25,864 nucleotides of DNA from JAUWQU01 sp964605095 (lineage in GTDB: Bacteria > Planctomycetota > Phycisphaerae > SM23-33): assembly GCA_964605095.1 (NCBI GenBank), contig CAZSBS010000032.1, forward strand, positions 1 to 25,864, in the 5' to 3' direction. How positions within the stretch are numbered: the first letter of the stretch is position 1; each line of letters starts with the position of its first letter. This document shows, in pieces, positions 1-5,366 of this stretch. The notes beneath the pieces are model-generated. The model worked only from the letters and a program-made list of their open reading frames with translations, searched no databases and was not told the origin of the DNA. The position numbers were made by a program, and so were the translations under genes.

Positions 1-77
1 CAGATTCCAGATTCCAGATTTCAGATTTCAGATTTCAGATTCCAGATTCCAGATTCCAGATTTCAGATTCCAGGCTT
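1..77. repeat. CAGATTY tandem heptamer array
   Basis: Eleven consecutive 7-bp units: ten are CAGATTC or CAGATTT (1-70) and one is a degenerate CAGGCTT (71-77). The array starts at the window edge, so its full length is unknown. The last position of each unit alternates C/T while the other six are fixed. Three more units of the same family lie at about 1051-1071. It resembles the short tandemly repeated heptamers (STRR) of cyanobacteria. Confidence 0.9.
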
Positions 78-80
78 CAG

Positions 81-110
81 GCCCTGCTCGCTGAAGCGAA
101 CAGGCCTCAA
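81..110. repeat. Interspersed 30-nt hairpin repeat, copy 1
   Basis: This 30-nt segment recurs at 5251-5280 with a single difference (A versus G at the tenth base of the second half). It folds as CCTGCTCGC / TGAA / GCGAACAGG. The G-to-A difference weakens one stem pair in this copy relative to the other. A looser variant sits at the end of the PIN toxin gene near 24600-24626. Both full copies end in GGCCTCAAC and lie in gene gaps beside heptamer arrays. Confidence 0.8.
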
Positions 111-155
111 CTGCAAATACCTGGTTCCCAAATACCCAGTTCCGCTCTTCCTTTT

Positions 156-211
156 CCTGGTTCCTGGTTCCTGGTTCCTGGTTCCTGGTTCCTGGTTCCA
201 AATACCTGGTT
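156..211. repeat. CCTGGTT tandem heptamer array
   Basis: Six perfect contiguous CCTGGTT units occupy 156-197. They are followed by one variant unit of the same length (CCAAATA, 198-204) and another CCTGGTT (205-211), so the 7-bp phase is kept through the divergent unit. The array ends 13 nt from the stop codon of the SDR gene at 225, on the downstream side of that gene. Confidence 0.9.
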
Positions 212-224
212 CCGTCGTTTGTCC

Positions 225-1007
225 TCAACGCATCATCATTCCACCGGTGGCGTCAAGTGTCGTGCCCGTCATGTAGCTGGCTCGGTCGCTGGCCAGGAAC
301 GTCACGATGTCCGATATTTCCTGGACCGTGGCGATCCGGTGCAGCGGGATGCGGGCGAGGTACTTGTCCTCGTCGGCTGCGAGCCGCCCGGCCACCATCT
401 CGGTGCGGATCATGCCCGGCGCGACGGCGTTGACGTTGATTCCCCTGCCGGCGACCTCGCGGGCCAGGGCGCGCGTCATCGAGACCACCGCGCCCTTGGA
501 ACTGTCGTAGGGCAGGTGCCCGCTGGTCGAGCCCAGAAACGCCGCCTGCGAGGCGATGTTGACGATCCGCCCCTGGCGGTTCTTCTCCAGCAGCCGGCGT
601 ACAAACTCGCGGCACGCGATGAACGTCCCGGTGACGTTGACCTGGAAAACGTAATTCCACTGGGCCTCGGTGTATTTGGTGATCGGCCCGCTGGCCAGCG
701 CGGCGGCGTTGTTCACGAGCACGTCAAGGGGCCCGAGCTTCCGCTCGACGAGATCGAACATCGCGAGGATTTCCGACTCGTTGGCCATGTCGCCGGGCAC
801 AGCCAGGGCGGCCATGCCGTATCGGGCGGCGATCTCGGCCACGACGGCGTCGGCCTCGGCGACAAGGTCTATGCCCTTGGCGGCATTGTGGAAATAGTTG
901 ACCGCGACCTTGGCGCCCTCGGCCGCCAGGCCAAGGCATATCTCCTTGCCCAGACCGCGGGAGCCGCCGGTCACCAGCACCACCTTGTCAGTAAGGCGCA
1001 TGTCCAC
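225..1007 (-). CDS. Short-chain dehydrogenase/reductase (FabG-like SDR)
   Basis: A 260-residue classical SDR, the usual family length. The NAD(P)-binding motif TGGSRGLG is at residues 13-20, NNAA at 99-102, the structural Asn in NVTG at about 124, the catalytic Ser at about 153, and YxxxK as Tyr167/Lys171. PGMIRTEM (197-204) and a C-terminal ATGG complete the fold. The family reduces or oxidises a carbonyl/hydroxyl group with NAD(P)(H); FabG-type 3-oxoacyl-ACP reductase is the closest general match, but no substrate can be read from the sequence. The start used is GTG at 1007, with AGAGGA about 10 nt upstream; ATG at 1001 is an alternative. It is monocistronic: its 3' side runs into the heptamer arrays and its 5' side faces a divergent operon. 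The N-terminal Rossmann motif is intact, so there is no sign of decay. Confidence 0.9.
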   Translation of the reverse strand: MDMRLTDKVVLVTGGSRGLGKEICLGLAAEGAKVAVNYFHNAAKGIDLVAEADAVVAEIAARYGMAALAVPGDMANESEILAMFDLVERKLGPLDVLVNNAAALASGPITKYTEAQWNYVFQVNVTGTFIACREFVRRLLEKNRQGRIVNIASQAAFLGSTSGHLPYDSSKGAVVSMTRALAREVAGRGINVNAVAPGMIRTEMVAGRLAADEDKYLARIPLHRIATVQEISDIVTFLASDRASYMTGTTLDATGGMMMR

Positions 1008-1050
1008 GAGTCATGTTCCTCTTTGGCAGATTCCAAGAAACCAAGCTACA

Positions 1051-1071
1051 GATTTCAGATTTCAGATTCCA
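1051..1071. repeat. CAGATTY heptamers, second site
   Basis: Three contiguous units (CAGATTT, CAGATTT, CAGATTC) lie in the gap upstream of the SDR gene. They are the same family as the array at 1-77, so both ends of the SDR gene are bordered by this heptamer. A single CAGATTC also occurs at about 1026. Confidence 0.75.
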
Positions 1072-1207
1072 TACCTGTTCCGGGCGAACAGCCACCCAAG
1101 ACATTAAACAAAAGACAAGGCAATGGAAAGCACACGCTCCGGATTCTGAGGCGCCGCCCCGGTCTATCTGATCTGCACGAATCCTGAATTCCTTTGGCGG
1201 CCGGGGC

Positions 1208-1236
1208 TTGGTACGGCGGGGGCGTTGCGGTAAAAT
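1208..1236 (+). promoter_or_regulatory. Probable sigma70-type promoter for the two-gene membrane operon
   Basis: TTGGTA (1208-1213), a 17-bp spacer and TAAAAT (1231-1236) form a near-consensus -35/-10 pair on the plus strand. It predicts a transcription start at about 1243. The position matters because it would leave the upstream TTG codon at 1240 outside, or at the very edge of, the transcript. No other promoter-like pair of this quality was seen in the gap. Confidence 0.55.
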
Positions 1237-1239
1237 ACT

Positions 1240-2421
1240 TTGGCGGTATGGGAAGCGAGATCGGCGGCGCTGGCGCAGGCGAACGGCGCGAGAGGTGAGA
1301 ATATTAGCTTCAGGACTCTGACATTCCGGCTTGTGGCGGCTGCGATTGCGGCGGGGGCGTGCGCGCTGCCTGGGGTCGCGGCAGATGCCGGCCTGGCGGC
1401 GCCAAGAGATTTGGTTGCCTCCGAGGACGCCAATGTCCCCGACCGCGCCCCGATAGGGGCCTCGCGGGCCGGCGACGCGAACTCCTCGGGCTTCGACATG
1501 TCGGCCTCGGACGTGGGCCAGAAGCTTACGCGCCTGCTGCTTGACAAGCCCGAGGTGCCCATCACCCCGCCCATGAACATGGAAAAGCCCGCCGCGTCGG
1601 CGCCTCTGCCGGCCGAGGGTACGATGATCGTCGACCGCCTGTGCCGGCTGTGGTCGGAGCGAAACAGCTATTGGCTTGTGCTGACGTTCGAGCCCGAGCC
1701 TGGCCGGGGCGCGAGGCAATCGACGCCGACCGACGATTTCGAGCGGCGCCTGCTGCCCTGCGAGTTGATGGAGCAGATGGAGACGCTGGCGGCCCGTACG
1801 CCGGGCACGCGGTTTCGCGTCTCCGGTGAGACGACGATCTTCGAGGGCCACGCGTACCTTCTTCCCACGAAGGTGACCGTCCTGCCGCATGAGACGCCGT
1901 CGTCGCCAAAGGCCGCGGCGCCGTCGCCCAAGTCCACGCCGTTGGTTGCGACGACCAACGCTGCCTCAGCGCCCGCCAAGGCACCAGCCGCCGCGGGCAA
2001 ACCAGGCGAACTGACAAGCGACGATCTGCTCAATGCCCTTCTAAGCGAGAACGCGGGCCGGCCCATCCAAACCGTGCCCGTCCTGCCGGATTCCCCAAAG
2101 CCGGCGTCCGTTGCCCCTACCGGCCCCGCCGTGCTGCCGGTGCCGCGAGGCGAGATGGTCGCCGACAGGCTTGTGCGGATCGTTCCCGACCCTCAGGGCC
2201 GATGGTGGATTGCGGCCTTCGAGGCCGACAACACGCTCCAGGAGCCGCCGATGCGCCTGCTGCCGTGCGCCATGCTGGCCAAGGCCATGTCCTTGGTAGG
2301 CGAGGCCCGCCCTGGTCGGATGCGGATCTTCCGCGTCTCCGGCAAGGTCACCCGCTATGAGGGCGACCGGTATCTGCTGCTCCGCAAGGTCCTCGTCGAG
2401 TTGAATCTCGGACAGTTCTGA
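1240..2421 (+). CDS. Hypothetical exported protein with a duplicated domain
   Basis: Not recognised as a named family. The 393-residue frame opens with TTG at 1240, but the promoter at 1208-1236 and the AGAGGTGAG ribosome-site-like stretch at 1291-1299 suggest the true start is further in, near 1303-1333, just before a signal-peptide-like segment (residues about 28-48, FRLVAAAIAAG...). The mature part contains two copies of one domain: residues about 126-216 and 304-387 share G-x-M-(I/V)-x-DRL, a Trp-rich strand, RLLPC, and FRVSG-x-x-T-x-(F/Y)EG-x-x-YLL. Each copy is preceded by a short SD-(V/L) helix (89-110 and 259-280), so the duplication may cover about 128 residues. A Pro/Ala-rich linker (217-303) joins them. 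The strand pattern of the repeat could be an OB-like barrel, which is inference only. The stop lies 2 nt from the next gene, so the two are very likely co-translated. Confidence 0.75.
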   Translation: MAVWEARSAALAQANGARGENISFRTLTFRLVAAAIAAGACALPGVAADAGLAAPRDLVASEDANVPDRAPIGASRAGDANSSGFDMSASDVGQKLTRLLLDKPEVPITPPMNMEKPAASAPLPAEGTMIVDRLCRLWSERNSYWLVLTFEPEPGRGARQSTPTDDFERRLLPCELMEQMETLAARTPGTRFRVSGETTIFEGHAYLLPTKVTVLPHETPSSPKAAAPSPKSTPLVATTNAASAPAKAPAAAGKPGELTSDDLLNALLSENAGRPIQTVPVLPDSPKPASVAPTGPAVLPVPRGEMVADRLVRIVPDPQGRWWIAAFEADNTLQEPPMRLLPCAMLAKAMSLVGEARPGRMRIFRVSGKVTRYEGDRYLLLRKVLVELNLGQF

Positions 2422-2423
2422 AC

Positions 2424-4259
2424 ATGGTGCTGATCTGGCCGCTATCGCTGGTGGGACTCATCGTCGCCGCCGCCGTCGCCGCATGGGCTCTCATTCGCCC
2501 AGGCCGGCAGGAGGCAATCGTTGGCAGCCTGGGCGTCTGGCAGAAGGCCCTGGCATCGCTCGACAGGTCCGCCAAACGCACCAGCAGGCGAATCTCCGCG
2601 GCCTGGCTCTTGCTGCTGTGTGGCGCCGTCGCGGGGATCCTCGGCCTGGCGAGGCCCGTGTTTCAGACTCAGGGCCAGGCGCGCGACCTGGCTGTGTCGC
2701 TTTGCATCTCGGCCGAGCTTGGCCCGCAAGGCCTTGCCGACATGACCGCCGCCGCCGCCCGCCTGCTGGGCCGGCTGGGCGAGCACGACCGCGTACGGCT
2801 CGTGCTGCCCGCTGAACTTGGCGGCTCGACCGATCCGCTTTCGCCGGCCGAGGCTGGCGAGCGAATCGCCACACTGCCGCTGCTTGCCGCCCCCGCGGCT
2901 GACCTTTCCATGCCCGTTGATCCCCAGGACGTTCAGCACATTTACCGCTTCGTCCCGGCATGCCTGGCCGCGCCGACCGAGGGGCTAAGCCCGGCTGGGC
3001 CGAAAATCACCGTCATCGCGATCGGCGATCACCTGGCCGATCTGACCATCGACGCAATCGGCGCCGCAGCCTTGCCGCCGGGTGCCGGCAGGCAGCCGGG
3101 GCAGGTTGAGCTTTACGTGGCCGTTCGCAATCACACAGGCTCGCCTCTGGCGGCTTGCGTCCACGTCGAGGTCCTAGGGCCCGACCTGGCAGGATGGCGC
3201 GTGGCGGGCGAGTCCCAGGCCGTCGTGCCCGCCGCCGGCAGGGGCGGACTGATATTCCGCGCCGAGGCCGGCGAGGCTTTCCGCGCCGTACTGAGGAACG
3301 ATCAGGGCACGGTTCTGGACGCAGCCCAGGTCGCCCGCGTCGGCGCCTCCAGGCGCAAGGTCGCCATCATCGGGCGTGACGAGCCGCTGTTGCGGCGGTT
3401 CATCCAGGCCGACCGCACGCTGGAGCTCGTCGGCTCGGTCGGCGATGCGGACTTCGTCCTGGCCAATCTCGCCGAGCCCCCGCCGGACAAGCCGGCCCTG
3501 GTGATCGACCCGCCTATCGACCCGCCGGGCTGGCAGCGAGGCCCGCTGCGCCGGGCGGTCACGCTCGCCGATGCCAACGTCGCGGCGGACGATCCGCTGC
3601 TTGCCCGCGTGAACCTCTCGTCGGTGGCAGTGCGGCGAGTCCGACCGTGGACTCGCCTGGACGGTTCCGCCTTTGGGCCGCTCGTGTCTATCGACGGCGG
3701 GGCGGTGATCCTGGCCAGCCCCTTGCGGGCCGGCGGCAGCGGCCCGGCGCGAATCTACATTGCCTTCGAGCTCTCGGGCGACAACACCAACCTAGGTGTG
3801 TCCGAGGCGTTCGTCGTGCTGCTTGCCAATGCAGTGGGACTGCTTGCGCCGCCGGGCCGGGCCGTTGCGGCCTACGAGTACGTCACGCCGATCCAGGCCC
3901 CTCGCTCGGGCGGGTGGAAGGGGATATCGCAATCCGCGGACAGGCTGCCCGAGCAGGCCAATGCCAAAGCCTACGCCGCCGGCCCGCCCTGGCCCGCTGG
4001 GCTGCCGGCGCCCGGCGTATACCTTGACCAGGCCGGGCGAGTCAGGGCGATCAGCCTCGTCGGCCTGCGGGCCGCGCCGCAATCCGCCGCCGCGCCGAAG
4101 CCCGGAAGCGAGCCTGCGCCTGCCGACGGGCTCCAAGCCGTCGTCTCCGCGCCGCTGCCGCTGCCGCAGGTTGTCGGCACGCAAATCGAACTCTGGCCCC
4201 TGCTGGCTGCCGCGGCCTTGGCACTCTGGCTGGCAGGCTGGGCTGTGCGAATGCGGTAG
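2424..4259 (+). CDS. BatA-like membrane protein with degenerate vWA-type region
   Basis: 611 residues. Two N-terminal membrane segments (about 3-24 and 58-76) with a short basic stretch between them match the layout of the BatA aerotolerance N-terminal domain. The following region (about 88-170) has the spacing of a von Willebrand A domain, but where a MIDAS motif (DxSxS) would sit the sequence reads SLCISAEL, so metal binding is probably lost. The middle (about 215-310) looks like a beta-sandwich (VELYVAVRNHTGSPL...), and a last membrane segment (about 586-606) precedes a basic tail. Most of the chain is therefore likely to be periplasmic. It starts 2 nt after the duplicated-domain gene, which suggests a shared complex in the cell envelope. 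Related proteins usually accompany MoxR/DUF58 genes, none of which is in this window. The exact role is unknown. Confidence 0.75.
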   Translation: MVLIWPLSLVGLIVAAAVAAWALIRPGRQEAIVGSLGVWQKALASLDRSAKRTSRRISAAWLLLLCGAVAGILGLARPVFQTQGQARDLAVSLCISAELGPQGLADMTAAAARLLGRLGEHDRVRLVLPAELGGSTDPLSPAEAGERIATLPLLAAPAADLSMPVDPQDVQHIYRFVPACLAAPTEGLSPAGPKITVIAIGDHLADLTIDAIGAAALPPGAGRQPGQVELYVAVRNHTGSPLAACVHVEVLGPDLAGWRVAGESQAVVPAAGRGGLIFRAEAGEAFRAVLRNDQGTVLDAAQVARVGASRRKVAIIGRDEPLLRRFIQADRTLELVGSVGDADFVLANLAEPPPDKPALVIDPPIDPPGWQRGPLRRAVTLADANVAADDPLLARVNLSSVAVRRVRPWTRLDGSAFGPLVSIDGGAVILASPLRAGGSGPARIYIAFELSGDNTNLGVSEAFVVLLANAVGLLAPPGRAVAAYEYVTPIQAPRSGGWKGISQSADRLPEQANAKAYAAGPPWPAGLPAPGVYLDQAGRVRAISLVGLRAAPQSAAAPKPGSEPAPADGLQAVVSAPLPLPQVVGTQIELWPLLAAAALALWLAGWAVRMR

Positions 4260-4287
4260 CCGACCCGACGGCGCCCCAGTATCGCCA

Positions 4288-4301
4288 GCCCCGAATGGGG
4301 C
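4288..4301. terminator. Weak hairpin between convergent genes
   Basis: GCCCC-GAAT-GGGGC forms a 5-bp stem in the 49-bp gap between the BatA-like gene (ends 4259) and the convergent hydrolase gene (ends 4309). Only a short pyrimidine-rich stretch follows it on the plus strand, so it is a weak bidirectional terminator candidate. Confidence 0.3.
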
Positions 4302-4308
4302 GGTCTTC

Positions 4309-5217
4309 TCAAGGCTCGCCTGGGCCCCCGGCGAGTGCTATCACTTCGGCGATGCGGTCGGCGAACCATTGGGGGCCCTTGAGCAGCAGGGCCGGATGGC
4401 CTGCCCAGCCCACGGTGTAGAGGCGTTTTGGCTGTGGGGCGGCCTCGAACACGGCCCGGCCGTGGGAGTAGGGCACGACCATGTCGAGCCGCCCGTGGAT
4501 GACGATCAGCGGGCAGCGGAGGCTGCGGGCGGCCTCGACGGTGGACGTGTCGTTGGGGTCGAAGCCTGCCATCTCGGCGGCGCGTGCCCAGACGGCGTCG
4601 AACTTGTCGCTGCTCATCAGGGGCACTGTCCGGCGGGTGATTCGCTTTGCGTCGGCGAACGGAGCGGCCGCGACGGCGCCTCGCACGAGCGGATCGATGG
4701 CGGCATACTGCACGGTGATAGCGGCGCCCATGGAGAAGCCGAACACCCACAGCGGCCCGCGGATGTCGCCGGCTGCGCGGAGGCTGGTGGTCAGGGCGAG
4801 CATGTCGCGTTTTTCCAGCGCGCCGAATGTGGTGAAGCCGCCCGCAGAGTCGCCGTGGCGGCGGAGGTCCGGCAGGACCACGTCGAAGCCCCGCGAGGCC
4901 AGCAACTCCCCCAAGCGGAAGAACCGCGCCTTGGAGTCCCACAGGCCGTGAAGAATGAGCACCGTGCCGGGCGTGTTGTCCGGGGTGGTTGGGGCGGTCG
5001 GCCCGCGGCCACGGATAAGCCAGACGTCCAGTTCGACGTTGTCGGCGGGCGAGAAGCGGATGTGCTTGTCGATTCGCCCCGCGGCAAGCAGATCGTCCGC
5101 GTTTCCTATGTGCGCCAATCTCAGCCGGCCCGGCAGGCGGCTGTGACACAGCAGGTGCAGGGCATAGAAGTCGGTCCCGCGATAGCCGCGGCCCGCATTG
5201 TCGTTCGTATCAGCCAT
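4309..5217 (-). CDS. Alpha/beta hydrolase (serine hydrolase family)
   Basis: 302 residues with a complete alpha/beta-hydrolase triad. The nucleophile elbow is GFSMG (Ser162), the acid is Asp245 in GRLDMVVP and the base is His274 in GHPALL. The oxyanion-hole HG is at 90-91 (LILHGLWDSK), and a PDLRRHGDS loop at 116-124 is typical of the family. The product is expected to hydrolyse an ester, amide or similar bond; the substrate cannot be inferred. There is no signal peptide. It starts at ATG 5217 and lies 149 bp downstream of mutL on the same strand. The gap is filled by the 30-nt hairpin repeat and a heptamer array, so co-transcription with mutL is possible but not evident. Confidence 0.88.
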   Translation of the reverse strand: MADTNDNAGRGYRGTDFYALHLLCHSRLPGRLRLAHIGNADDLLAAGRIDKHIRFSPADNVELDVWLIRGRGPTAPTTPDNTPGTVLILHGLWDSKARFFRLGELLASRGFDVVLPDLRRHGDSAGGFTTFGALEKRDMLALTTSLRAAGDIRGPLWVFGFSMGAAITVQYAAIDPLVRGAVAAAPFADAKRITRRTVPLMSSDKFDAVWARAAEMAGFDPNDTSTVEAARSLRCPLIVIHGRLDMVVPYSHGRAVFEAAPQPKRLYTVGWAGHPALLLKGPQWFADRIAEVIALAGGPGEP

Positions 5218-5250
5218 GACCGGGCAGTCCCTTTCCTGCGATCTTCACTT

Positions 5251-5280
5251 GCCCTGCTCGCTGAAGCGAGCAGGCCTCAA
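5251..5280. repeat. Interspersed 30-nt hairpin repeat, copy 2
   Basis: Second copy of the segment at 81-110, with 29 of 30 positions identical. Here the stem is perfect: CCTGCTCGC / TGAA / GCGAGCAGG (5253-5274). It lies between mutL and the hydrolase gene, 34 nt upstream of the hydrolase start, so it could form a hairpin in the leader of that message. Confidence 0.8.
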
Positions 5281-5319
5281 CAGCAGACAACTCGTTCCAG
5301 ATTCCCTCGTTTCGCTTTT

Positions 5320-5354
5320 CCCGGCTCCCGGCTCCCGGCTCCTGGCTACTGGCT
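5320..5354. repeat. CCCGGCT/CCTGGCT heptamer array behind mutL
   Basis: Five contiguous 7-bp units: CCCGGCT three times (5320-5340), CCTGGCT (5341-5347) and ACTGGCT (5348-5354). Degenerate CCGGCTA-type units continue to about 5369, where one of them supplies the TAG stop codon of mutL. The same TAGCCGG core recurs behind the histidine kinase gene (10240-10310) and behind the regulator gene ending at 18048. Confidence 0.8.
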
Positions 5355-5366
5355 CCGGCTACCGGC

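Noticed and set aside
1..211. Possible CRISPR array
   Set aside because: Units are 7 bp, contiguous and without spacers; no cas gene is present.
988..1890. A 300-codon minus-strand frame opposite the duplicated-domain gene
   Set aside because: It is very Arg-rich, has no motif, and its opposite strand carries a clear signal peptide and a duplicated domain.
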